From assembly GCF_011947195.1 (NCBI RefSeq), contig NZ_JAATVY010000006.1, positions 186,001 through 250,000 on the forward strand: a DNA stretch of 64,000 nt. Reading direction: 5' to 3'. Under the pieces are notes generated by a model, which was not told where the DNA came from, searched no databases, and saw only the letters and a program-made list of their open reading frames with translations. Both the position numbers and the translations under genes were made by a program. Of the stretch, positions 1 to 7,655 are shown piece by piece; position 1 is the stretch's first letter; each line of letters opens with the position of its first letter. This DNA comes from Planosporangium thailandense. GTDB lineage: Bacteria > Actinomycetota > Actinomycetes > Mycobacteriales > Micromonosporaceae.

Positions 1-1607
1 GACGTCTGTCGCAGGCAGTCCAGCGCGTCCCGCGGGGTCTCCACCAGTGGGTCGCCCTTGCGGTTGAGGGACGTGTTCAGCAGCACCGGGCAGCCCGTGC
101 GCGCCGCGAAGGCGGTCAGCAGCGTGTACAGGAATGGGGTGTTGGCCTCCTCGACGGTCTGCAGGCGCGCGGTCCCGTCGATGTGCGTGATCGCCGGTAG
201 CGCGGCGCGGTAGGCGGGCCGGACCTCGGCCGCGTACTGCATGAACGGCGCCGGCCGGTCGACGTCGAAGATGGTCGCGGCGGCGTCGGCCAGCACGATC
301 GGCGCCAGCGGCCGGAACCACTCGCGGCCCTTGACCTGCGAGTTGATGAACCGCTGCAGCTCCGGGTGGCGGGCGTCGGCGAGGATGCTCCGATCGCCGA
401 GCGCGCGGGGTCCCGACTCGCTGCGGCCGGAGTGCAGCCCGACCACCCGGCCGGAGTCGAGCAGCCGCACGATCTCGTCGACGAGGTCGGCCGGCCGCTC
501 GACGACGAGGTCCGGTGGCGCGGCGCGCAGCGCGTCCTCCACCGCGCCCGGGTCCGGATCGGGACCGAGGAAGTCGTTGACCCAGCGGAACTCGCTGGGC
601 TGCTCGAGACACTCGATCATGCCGTAGAGGGCGCAGCCCAGCGCGGTGCCGCCGTCGTGGGGGCTGGGCGGGATGAAGACGTCGGTGAACCCGCTCTCGC
701 GCAGGAGCCGGCCGTTGGCCGAGCAGTTGAGCGCCGTTCCGCCGGCGAAGCAGAGGTTGGCCGCGCCGGTCTCGCGGTACACCCAGCCGGCGACCCTCAG
801 CAGGGCGGACTCGAACGCGCGCTGCCCCTCGGCGGCCAGGTTGGCGCAGTCTTCGAACGTGCCGGTGCCGGTTGCGAAGAACGCGAACCGGTCGCGGTCG
901 GCGAAGATCTCCAGCCACTCGTCGGGGATGTATACCCGGAACCCGTCGACCGGCAGGTCGGGTAGGCCGAGGGCGTGCGGCTGACCGAACGGGGCCAGGC
1001 CCATCACCTTCCCCTCGTTGCCCTCCCCGGGGAAGATCGTGCGGGTCAGCAGGTAGTAGAAGCAGCCGAGCCCGGCCGGATCGGCCCAGTCGCCGTGCCA
1101 GAGCTGCTTTCCGACGCACCCGACGCGGCCCCGCTCGCAGGTGTAGAACGACGCGACCTCCAGCAGGTCCGGCGCCGCCTCGGTGGAGGGAAACTCCTCG
1201 GTGAAGTCCTTCACGCGGCTGCCCTGCGCGTCCACGACCATCACGGCGGCCCGTGCGAACGGCGAGGGGTAGAAGGCGCTGTACAGGTGGGCGAGGTGGT
1301 GGGAAACGGTCGCCACCCGGCGGTCGTCACGGAAGGTCAGGCACTGCGCGATCTCCTCGCGGTACGCCGCCAGGTGCTCGATCTCGGGGTCGGAGGAGTA
1401 GCACTCCACGACCAGGTCGATCGGCCCGCGCAGGGCTGCCAGGGCCGGCACGTAGAGGTTGGCGAGGTCGCCGAGCCGCCCCCAGTGGTGCTTGCGCCGC
1501 GTCAGCCGCTCCTTCTGCAGGCTGTACACGGTCCCGGGGCCGGTGACCACGGCGACGGAGCCGTCCTGCGTCCGGTTGATGCCGACGACGGTAGGAGCGT
1601 CACTCAT
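1..1607 (-). CDS. Carbamoyltransferase, NodU/CmcH family (3' end missing)
   Basis: Enzymes of this family transfer a carbamoyl group from carbamoyl phosphate, through carbamoyl-adenylate, to a hydroxyl group of a sugar or antibiotic. The reading frame is open from an ATG at 1607 and runs off the window; about 535 codons are present, so only the extreme C-terminus is lost (family length about 540-600). Visible motifs are the N-terminal GINRTQDGSVA, a metal-type HHLAHLYSAF, GGTALNCSAN, SGPRALGDRSI of the Kae1-like carbamoyl/ATP core, and LNTSLNRKGDPL near the C-terminus. A GGAGG ribosome site lies seven bases before the ATG. No biosynthetic neighbours are seen in the window, so the acceptor is unknown. 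Confidence 0.93.
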   Translation of the reverse strand, partial: MSDAPTVVGINRTQDGSVAVVTGPGTVYSLQKERLTRRKHHWGRLGDLANLYVPALAALRGPIDLVVECYSSDPEIEHLAAYREEIAQCLTFRDDRRVATVSHHLAHLYSAFYPSPFARAAVMVVDAQGSRVKDFTEEFPSTEAAPDLLEVASFYTCERGRVGCVGKQLWHGDWADPAGLGCFYYLLTRTIFPGEGNEGKVMGLAPFGQPHALGLPDLPVDGFRVYIPDEWLEIFADRDRFAFFATGTGTFEDCANLAAEGQRAFESALLRVAGWVYRETGAANLCFAGGTALNCSANGRLLRESGFTDVFIPPSPHDGGTALGCALYGMIECLEQPSEFRWVNDFLGPDPDPGAVEDALRAAPPDLVVERPADLVDEIVRLLDSGRVVGLHSGRSESGPRALGDRSILADARHPELQRFINSQVKGREWFRPLAPIVLADAAATIFDVDRPAPFMQYAAEVRPAYRAALPAITHIDGTARLQTVEEANTPFLYTLLTAFAARTGCPVLLNTSLNRKGDPLVETPRDALDCLRQT

Positions 1608-1715
1608 GGCAAACGCCTCCTGACGGCGGAACAGTCGCGTACGGGCAGTCCGCGCGGCGCGAAGGTTCTCGTCCGCCGGTCCGGCGCGACCTACCCCACC
1701 GGTCCGCGCGCCAAA

Positions 1716-1789
1716 CCGGACCGCCTCAGGTGCGGTCGGACCGGACCGCCTCAGGTGCGGTCGGACCGGACCGCCTCAGGTGCGGTCGA
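1716..1789. repeat. Three tandem copies of a 25-bp unit over a gene's 3' end
   Basis: The unit begins CCGGACCGCCTCAGGTGCGG. It occurs at 1716-1740 and 1741-1765 without change, and again at 1766-1789 with its end altered. The third copy contains the stop codon (1776-1778, minus strand) of the AI-2E family gene, so each copy carries the same Thr-stop context read from the minus strand. It looks like a local slippage or duplication product. No strong terminator stem is formed. Confidence 0.9.
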
Positions 1790-3017
1790 GCCGGGGGTAG
1801 ACGACCTCGCGGAGCAGCAGCCGGATGCCGGCGGCCACCGGGATGGCCACCAGGGCGCCGACGAGCCCGAGGGCGGTTCCGCCGATCAGGACCGCCACGA
1901 CCGTGGCGGTCGCGGGCACCTCGACCGCGCGGCCCATGATGCGCGGCACGAGCACGTAGTCCTCGGTGAGCTTGTACCCGGCGTAGAAGATGCCGGTGAA
2001 GAGCGCGACCGGGAACGAGATCGTGAGCGCCACGAGCGTGACGATGAGTCCTGCCAGCGGCGAGCCGATCACCGGGATCAGGTCGAAGAGCGCAACCATG
2101 ATCGACAGCAGCAGCGGGTACGGGATGTGCCAGATCGCGAGCCAGACGAACGTGCCGACCCCGATGATCGCCGAGGTGATCAGGTTGCCCAGCACGTACC
2201 CGCCGACCTTGCCGAAGATCTCGTCGCCGAGCAGGATCGCGCGCGGCCGGCGGGTCCGGGGCACCAGGCGGTAGATCAGCCTCCGGATCCGGGGCATGTC
2301 GGCCAGCAGGTAGATGGTCAGTACCAGCACGGTGAACGCGGAGACGAAGGCGTCCACCACGATCATGCCGGCGCCGAGCAGGCCCCCGAACAGCTTCGCC
2401 CCGCCGGCGGCGGTGAACAGCTGGCTGACGCGTTCGCGTAGGTGATAGTGGGCTTCCAGCCGCCCCAGCGTCGAGCTGTGGTTGTTGAGCTGCTTCCAGT
2501 AGGTCGGCAGCTCCTTGACGAGCTGGGTGGTCTGCGCCGCCAGCGGCGGGATCGCCGCGGCGACGAAGCCCAGGACCGCGCCGACGATGACCAGGCTCAC
2601 CAGCGTCACCGCCGCCCAGCGCGGCAGCCCGCGGCGGATCAGCCACTGCACGGCGGGGTCGAGCCCGATGGCCAGGAACAGCGCGAGCACGATCAGGAGC
2701 AGTACGTTGCCGGCGCGCAGCACCAGTTCGAGCAGGATGTACGTGGTCGCGACACCGGCGGCGCCGAACATGCCCACGATGTACGGCGAGCGGCGGTTGA
2801 GCGGCGGGCCGGGCTTGCCCAGCTCGGGTCTGTCCCGGGTCAGCGCGCGCGCCTCGGCCTCGGCGGCCTCCTCGACGGCGACCTTCTCACTGGCGGGGCT
2901 GTCGCGCTCGCCCGCCGGCTGCGTCGTCTCGAACGGCCGGTCCGGGTCCCCGCTCTGTCCCTGCGGCTCCTTGCTCTGTCCTTGTCCTTGCTCGGTCGCG
3001 CCGTCGCGCAAAGGCAC
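1776..3017 (-). CDS. AI-2E family transporter (UPF0118-type permease)
   Basis: This is a multi-pass inner-membrane protein of the AI-2E/UPF0118 family. Members include exporters of quorum signals and Na+/H+ antiporters; the substrate here cannot be read. About 413 residues: a hydrophilic, Gln/Glu-rich N-terminal stretch of about 90 residues, then about eight hydrophobic segments, with the family's GLDPAVQWL and the C-terminal LIPVIGSPLAG and YAGYKLTEDYVLVPRI blocks. I chose the GTG at 3017 because GGAGG sits eight bases upstream. Longer starts up to 3227 would run into the divergent catalase gene. Its stop codon lies in a tandem repeat. Confidence 0.88.
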   Translation of the reverse strand: MPLRDGATEQGQGQSKEPQGQSGDPDRPFETTQPAGERDSPASEKVAVEEAAEAEARALTRDRPELGKPGPPLNRRSPYIVGMFGAAGVATTYILLELVLRAGNVLLLIVLALFLAIGLDPAVQWLIRRGLPRWAAVTLVSLVIVGAVLGFVAAAIPPLAAQTTQLVKELPTYWKQLNNHSSTLGRLEAHYHLRERVSQLFTAAGGAKLFGGLLGAGMIVVDAFVSAFTVLVLTIYLLADMPRIRRLIYRLVPRTRRPRAILLGDEIFGKVGGYVLGNLITSAIIGVGTFVWLAIWHIPYPLLLSIMVALFDLIPVIGSPLAGLIVTLVALTISFPVALFTGIFYAGYKLTEDYVLVPRIMGRAVEVPATATVVAVLIGGTALGLVGALVAIPVAAGIRLLLREVVYPRLDRT

Positions 3018-3196
3018 CGAACCCACCTCCAGGGGCCGCCGGCGCACGAGGCGTCCGGACGGCACCGCTGCTATACCCGGCGATCGAAGCCCGACACGTC
3101 GCGAGCCGATCCCGGCTATCGACGCAGGGTTGAACGGTTCCATTTGCGGTAGTAGGCGGTGACGCTTCTCCAAGCGAGCCTCTGAGGAGGTGGGCC

Positions 3197-5314
3197 ATGA
3201 CAACCCAGCGTCGCGACGACAACCCACCTACGTCGGTCAAGGACGAGCAGCTGCGCGCCCACGCGGTCGAGAAGCACGGCAGCTACCTCACCACCGACCA
3301 GGGCATCCCGGTCGAAGACACGGACAACTCGCTGAAAGTCGGCCAGCGCGGCGCGACCCTGCTGGAGGACTTCCACCTCCGGGAGAAGCTCACCCGGTTC
3401 GACCACGAGCGGATCCCGGAGCGCGTCGTGCACGCGCGCGGCTCGGGGGCGCACGGCTACTTCCAGGCGTACGACGATTCGCTTGCCGAGTACACGACCG
3501 CGGAGTTCCTCCGCGATCCGCTGGCGGAGACGCCGGTGTTCGTCCGCTTCTCGACCGTACAGGGGCCGCGGGGATCGGCGGACACGGTACGCGACGTGCG
3601 GGGCTTCGCGACGAAGTTCTACACGTCGCAGGGCAACTTCGACCTCGTCGGCAACAACATCCCGGTCTTCTTCATTCAGGACGGCATCAAGTTCCCCGAC
3701 TTCGTCCACGCGGTCAAGATGGAGCCGCACAACGAGATCCCGACCGGCGCGTCGGCCCACGACACGTTCTGGGACTTCGTCTCCCTCCAGCCCGAGACCA
3801 TGCACATGATCATGTGGCTGATGTCCGACCGGGCCATCCCGCGCAGCTTCGCCACGATGCAGGGCTTCGGTGTGCACAGCTTCCGGCTCATCAACGCCGA
3901 GGGCCGGTCGACCTTCGCCAAGTTCCACTGGACCCCCAAGCGTGGGGTGCAGTCCCTGGTCTGGGACGAGGCGCAGCAGATCGCCGGGCGGGATCCCGAC
4001 TTCAACCGGCGCGACCTGTGGGAGCTGATCGAGGCGGGCCGGTTCCCCGAGTACGAGCTCGGTCTTCAGCTGTTCACCGAGTCCGACGCCGAGCGGTTCG
4101 ACTTCGACGTGCTCGACCCGACGAAGATCGTGCCCGAGGAGCGGGTACCGGTGCGGCCGGTGGGCCGGCTGGTGCTCAACCGCAACCCGGACAACTTCTT
4201 CGCCGAGACCGAGCAGGTGGCGTTCTGCGTGCAGAACGTGGTGCCCGGCATCGGCTTCACCGACGACCCGCTGATGCAGGCCCGCCTGTTCTCGTACCTC
4301 GACACCCAGCTCACGCGCCTGGGCGGCCCGAACTTCGCCTCGATCCCGATCAACCGGCCGATCGCGCCCGTCGTCAACCACCAGCAGGACGGGTTCCACT
4401 ACGACGAGGTGCCGCGCCGGGAGGCCAACTACCACCCGAACTCGATCAGCGACGGGTACCCGAAGATCCCCGGCGAGAACGGGTACGTCCACTACCCGGA
4501 GTTGGAGGACGGGCGCAAGCTGCGCCGACGCCCGGAGAGCTTCGCCGACCACTACGGCCAGGCGACCCTGTTCTGGAACAGCATGTCGGCGTGGGAGAAG
4601 AAGCACATCGTCGAGGCGTACCGGTTCGAGCTGGGCCATGTCGAGCGCCGGTACATCCGCGAGCGCGTCGTCGACCATCTCAACCACGTCGACCACGACC
4701 TGGCCGTCGCCGTGGCGGCCGGTGTCGGCGTGGCCGAGCCGGCCAAGGCGGTCGACAACCACGGCCGCAGCTCGCCGGCGCTCAGCCAGACCAACAAGGG
4801 CGGCCGCGGCATCAAGGGGCTGCGGATCGCCTTCCTGGTCACCGACGGGGTCGACGCGGCGAGCGTGACGGCCCTGCGCGACGCGCTGCGGCGCGACGAC
4901 GCCGTACCCGAGCTGCTGGCGCCGGCCGACGGCACGGTGCGCACCACCGACGGCGCGAGCCTGCCGGTCGACCGGGCGATCAGCACCGTCGCCTCCGTGC
5001 TCTACGACGCCGTGGTGGTGCCGGACGGGACGGACGCCGCGGCGGCGCTGCGGTCGAACGCCCAGGCGCTGCACTTCCTCGCCGAGGCGTACAAGCACGC
5101 GAAGCCACTCGCCGCGCTCGGGGCGGGTACGTCGCTGTTCGAGACCGCGCACCTGCCGCCGTTCGCCAACGGCCTGGGCGGTGGCGGTGCGGCCGCGGGC
5201 GTCGTCGCCCGCGAGGAGTCCGGCGCCCCGGACGACGCGTTCGTCACGGCGTTCGTCACCGCGCTGGAGGCGCACCGCTTCTACGACCGGCCGCTGGAGA
5301 CCGTGGTCGCCTGA
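3197..5314 (+). CDS. katE: Large-subunit (clade 2) catalase, KatE/HPII type
   Basis: Haem catalase converting hydrogen peroxide to water and oxygen in the cytoplasm. At 705 residues it is the long HPII-like form. The core holds catalytic His about residue 79 ([11 protein letters not shown]), Asn about 153 ([11 protein letters not shown]) and the haem-ligand Tyr about 367 ([17 protein letters not shown]). After about residue 540 comes the flavodoxin/GATase1-like C-terminal domain ([13 protein letters not shown] onward) typical of this clade. AGGAGG precedes the ATG at 3197. It is transcribed divergently from the AI-2E gene across 179 bp. Confidence 0.97.
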   Translation: MTTQRRDDNPPTSVKDEQLRAHAVEKHGSYLTTDQGIPVEDTDNSLKVGQRGATLLEDFHLREKLTRFDHERIPERVVHARGSGAHGYFQAYDDSLAEYTTAEFLRDPLAETPVFVRFSTVQGPRGSADTVRDVRGFATKFYTSQGNFDLVGNNIPVFFIQDGIKFPDFVHAVKMEPHNEIPTGASAHDTFWDFVSLQPETMHMIMWLMSDRAIPRSFATMQGFGVHSFRLINAEGRSTFAKFHWTPKRGVQSLVWDEAQQIAGRDPDFNRRDLWELIEAGRFPEYELGLQLFTESDAERFDFDVLDPTKIVPEERVPVRPVGRLVLNRNPDNFFAETEQVAFCVQNVVPGIGFTDDPLMQARLFSYLDTQLTRLGGPNFASIPINRPIAPVVNHQQDGFHYDEVPRREANYHPNSISDGYPKIPGENGYVHYPELEDGRKLRRRPESFADHYGQATLFWNSMSAWEKKHIVEAYRFELGHVERRYIRERVVDHLNHVDHDLAVAVAAGVGVAEPAKAVDNHGRSSPALSQTNKGGRGIKGLRIAFLVTDGVDAASVTALRDALRRDDAVPELLAPADGTVRTTDGASLPVDRAISTVASVLYDAVVVPDGTDAAAALRSNAQALHFLAEAYKHAKPLAALGAGTSLFETAHLPPFANGLGGGGAAAGVVAREESGAPDDAFVTAFVTALEAHRFYDRPLETVVA

Positions 5315-5408
5315 GGCCACCGCGACGGCCCTGGGCGTCTACGCCGGCTGTGGGCCCGGCGTAGGCGTCCACGGCCGTCGCGGTGCGGCGGTGTGGCAAT
5401 GTTGCCCG

Positions 5409-5990
5409 GTGCCTAGCCTTGACCGGGCGCCCAGCCGCCCCTCCCCCGCCGACCTGGCCGCGGCCGCCGGGCGGACCATTCCCGACGTCATCGCCCCTGA
5501 CCTCGCCGTACTGTTCTGTGGCATCAATCCCGGCCTGTGGTCGGCGGCGACCGGGCACCACTTCGCACGACCCGGCAACCGGTTCTGGCCGGCGCTGCAC
5601 CGGGGCGGCTTCACCGCCCGCCAGCTGCGCCCCGACGAGCAGGAACAGCTCCTCGGGTACGGGCTGGGCATCACCAACCTCGTAGCGCGCGGCTCGGCGC
5701 GGGCCGACGAGCTCACCCGCGAGGAGCTGGTCGCCGGCGGCGCGGCGCTGACCGCGAAGATCGACGAGTACCGTCCGCGCTGGCTCGCGGTCCTGGGGGT
5801 CGGCGCGTACCGGACGGCGTTCGGCGACCGCGCGGCGGCGGTCGGCCCGCAGCCGACGAAGATCGCGGGGACGCCCGTATGGATCCTGCCCAACCCGAGC
5901 GGTCTCAACGCCCACTACACGCTGGAGCGGCTCGCCGAGGAGTTCGCGCGGCTGCGGGAGGCGGCTGCCCCTGGACCTCGGGGAGTTTGA
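5409..5990 (+). CDS. mug: Mug-type G/U(T) mismatch-specific DNA glycosylase
   Basis: Removes uracil or damaged pyrimidines opposite G by base flipping (uracil-DNA glycosylase superfamily, TDG/MUG branch). The 193-residue product aligns by eye with E. coli Mug: FCGINPGLWSA carries the catalytic Asn, followed by FARPGNRFWPAL and WILPNPSGLNAHY near the C-terminus. The start is uncertain. GTG at 5409 gives the short N-terminal arm common in actinobacterial members, but no clear ribosome site precedes it. The last codons and stop lie in the stem and loop of a palindrome shared with the convergent zinc-ribbon gene. Confidence 0.9.
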   Translation: MPSLDRAPSRPSPADLAAAAGRTIPDVIAPDLAVLFCGINPGLWSAATGHHFARPGNRFWPALHRGGFTARQLRPDEQEQLLGYGLGITNLVARGSARADELTREELVAGGAALTAKIDEYRPRWLAVLGVGAYRTAFGDRAAAVGPQPTKIAGTPVWILPNPSGLNAHYTLERLAEEFARLREAAAPGPRGV

Positions 5991-6017
5991 CACCGTATTC
6001 GAGTCAGGCTCCCCGAG
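5977..6017. repeat. Palindrome A; likely bidirectional terminator holding both stop codons
   Basis: Arms CTCGGGGAG (5977-5985) and CTCCCCGAG (6009-6017) are perfect complements around a 23-base loop. The stops of mug (5988-5990) and of the convergent zinc-ribbon gene (6004-6006) both sit in the loop, and both C-termini are encoded by the arms. The interior is related to palindrome B at 6365-6411, read in opposite orientation. Confidence 0.8.
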
Positions 6018-6339
6018 ATTCAGAGTGCCGGGCGGCGCGTTCCATGACCAGCTGGCCGAACAGGCCGTTGGGCCGCCGGCAGTCCAGGCACAGGAAGTTG
6101 TCATCCAGCCGCCGACCGCCGCAATGGTCACAGGTACCCCGGTCGCGCGGGTCGTGGTAGCCGCGCAACGCCTCGACCAGGGCGCGCGCGACCGGAGCAC
6201 GCAGTGTCAGCCGTACCTCGTCGTCGCCGTCGCGGATTTCGAGCGCACCGACCGTTCGGGCCTCAGGATCAAAGGCATCGATCCGGTCGACGAAATCCCG
6301 GAGAGCCCCGACAACGTCATGCGATCTCGCCTGCGTCAT
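6004..6339 (-). CDS. Small zinc-ribbon protein of unknown function
   Basis: A 111-residue soluble protein. Residues about 1-80 are a mixed alpha/beta stretch with no recognised family (VGALRDFVDRIDAF, DEVRLTLRAP). The C-terminal third has two Cys pairs (CDHCGGRR, then CLDCRRP) that would bind one zinc in a ribbon. Starting at ATG 6339, only a TACTGT box lies five bases upstream with no clear ribosome site, so the message may be leaderless. It is convergent with mug, divergent from the ankyrin gene, and bracketed by two related palindromes. Nucleic-acid binding is only a guess. Confidence 0.75.
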   Translation of the reverse strand: MTQARSHDVVGALRDFVDRIDAFDPEARTVGALEIRDGDDEVRLTLRAPVARALVEALRGYHDPRDRGTCDHCGGRRLDDNFLCLDCRRPNGLFGQLVMERAARHSESRGA

Positions 6340-6364
6340 GCCCGACAGTAGATCCCTATCGCCA

Positions 6365-6411
6365 ATCTTGGGGAGCCCGACACCCCCGTGCGATGTCAAA
6401 CTCCCCAAGAT
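6365..6411. repeat. Palindrome B, related to A but inverted
   Basis: Perfect 11-bp arms ATCTTGGGGAG (6365-6375) and CTCCCCAAGAT (6401-6411) enclose 25 bases. Read on the minus strand, the interior begins TTTGACATCG. Palindrome A on the plus strand begins TTTGACACCG, and both end GTC(A/G)GGCTCCCC-like. It lies between the divergent starts of the zinc-ribbon and ankyrin genes. Confidence 0.85.
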
Positions 6412-6442
6412 CCGTCGGCTCGCGGCGGCATACGCTGGACCG

Positions 6443-6850
6443 GTGGCCGACGAGTTGGACGAGGAGACCCTCGCGTACGCGCACCGCATGTTCGACCTCG
6501 CCCGCTCCGGGCACACCGAGGAGCTTGCCGCTCAGGTCGACGCCGGGCTACCGGTCAACCTCACCAACGGCAGCGGCGACACCCTGCTGATCCTCGCCGC
6601 CTACCACGCGCATCCCGACACCGTCGCCGCGCTGGTGCAGCGCGGAGCCGACGTCAACCGGGTCAACGACCGGGGCCAGACGGCGCTGGGCGCCGGGGTG
6701 TTCCGCCAGTCCCGGCCGATCGTGACGACGCTGCTCGCCGCGGGGGCCGACCCGACAGTTGGTCGCCAGTCCGCGGTCGCCACCGCCATGTTCTTCGACC
6801 TGCCGGAGATGCTGGCACTGCTGCGCGGCGACGCCGGAGCGGACTTCTAG
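6443..6850 (+). CDS. Ankyrin-repeat protein
   Basis: A 135-residue cytoplasmic protein built of about three ankyrin units after a short helix (LAYAHRMFDLARSG). Repeat signatures are GSGDTLLILAAYHAHPDTV, ALVQRGADVNRVNDRGQTAL and TLLAAGADPTVG. The fold mediates protein contacts; the partner is unknown. I start at GTG 6443 because TACGCT (6431-6436) lies six bases upstream, as in actinobacterial leaderless genes; an in-frame ATG at 6338 would add 35 poorly conserved-looking residues. Its TAG stop overlaps the stop of the convergent lipoprotein gene in the four bases CTAG. Confidence 0.88.
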   Translation: MADELDEETLAYAHRMFDLARSGHTEELAAQVDAGLPVNLTNGSGDTLLILAAYHAHPDTVAALVQRGADVNRVNDRGQTALGAGVFRQSRPIVTTLLAAGADPTVGRQSAVATAMFFDLPEMLALLRGDAGADF

Positions 6851-7368
6851 AGCCACGCCGCGACGCCGCCGTGGTGAGAGCAGGTACCCGAGCGGTGGGT
6901 GCTGTAGCTGTAGGTCCCGTCCTTGCACCTCGCCGTCGCGCCGGCCGGCGCGCCCGGACCGCTGGCCGGGCGGTGCACGCACACCCCGTCGGAGTTGCGG
7001 TAGTAGTCCTGACCACAGGCCGCGCTGCCACCCCCGGTGGCGCCCGAGCCGGACGTACCCGTGCGGGTCGGGCCGCCGCCCGTCGACCCGCCCTGCGCCG
7101 TGCCGCCCTGCGTAGTGCCGCCTTGAGCCGATCCGCCCGGCGCCGATCCGGTCTGGACAGCCGCCGTCGTCGGGGTGGCCGGCACCAGCGCGGCCAGTGA
7201 CGGGCTCGGCGACACGGGCACCTCGGACGGCGACGGGCTCGGCGACGCGTCAGGTGTCGCATCGACGACCGTCGACGTAACCGTCCCAACGTGCGAATCC
7301 GACTGGTCGGGTCCGCACGCCGCCAGCGTCAGGGCCGCGGCGGCCACGACGAACGCCCTCTTCCACAT
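6847..7368 (-). CDS. DUF3761-type secreted lipoprotein
   Basis: A 173-residue predicted lipoprotein. The signal peptide (MWKRAFVVAAAALTLAAC) ends in a lipobox with Cys at residue 18. A Pro/Ser/Thr-rich then Gly-rich linker with repeated QGGT units follows (residues about 40-120). The C-terminus is a Cys-containing module ending CKDGTYSYSTHRSGTCSHHGGV, which matches my memory of DUF3761. The function is unknown; the domain occurs on exported proteins. The ATG at 7368 has GGGGAGG five bases upstream, and that ribosome site can pair with CCTCCCC just before it. Confidence 0.85.
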   Translation of the reverse strand: MWKRAFVVAAAALTLAACGPDQSDSHVGTVTSTVVDATPDASPSPSPSEVPVSPSPSLAALVPATPTTAAVQTGSAPGGSAQGGTTQGGTAQGGSTGGGPTRTGTSGSGATGGGSAACGQDYYRNSDGVCVHRPASGPGAPAGATARCKDGTYSYSTHRSGTCSHHGGVAAWL

Positions 7369-7373
7369 TCGCG

Positions 7374-7399
7374 CCTCCCCAAGCGATGTCATGGGGAGG
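7374..7399 (-). promoter_or_regulatory. Hairpin masking the lipoprotein gene's ribosome-binding site
   Basis: Read on the minus strand, CCTCCCC (7399-7393) is followed by a 12-base loop and then GGGGAGG (7380-7374), a perfect 7-bp stem. The second arm is the Shine-Dalgarno sequence of the gene starting at 7368. This could limit its translation. Confidence 0.5.
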
Positions 7400-7655
7400 G
7401 AGCCTACGAGCGGTGAACGAATCGACACTTCCCGTTCTCGGCCGCTCCGAAAAGCACCACTGTGGACGAAGAACGTCCGGACGGCCGGCCGCCGTCATCC
7501 GATCAAGCGAGTACGAACGGATTGTCGGCGGTGGCCGCTAAGGTGGCGCCGACCTGGCACGCCCTCGACCACACCCGGAAGATCGAGGACCGCGACCCGA
7601 AGTGATCAACTTCGCTCGGCGTTTGCGAATTGCGGAATCGGGACATGTAGCCGCC

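Noticed and set aside
1716-1789. CRISPR array
   Set aside because: The repeats abut with no spacers and there are only three; it is a tandem duplication and no cas genes are present.
975-2441. Long plus-strand open frame opposite the carbamoyltransferase and AI-2E genes
   Set aside because: Its translation is low-complexity Arg/Gly/Asp/Gln and it is exactly antisense to two clear genes; a shadow frame of GC-rich code.
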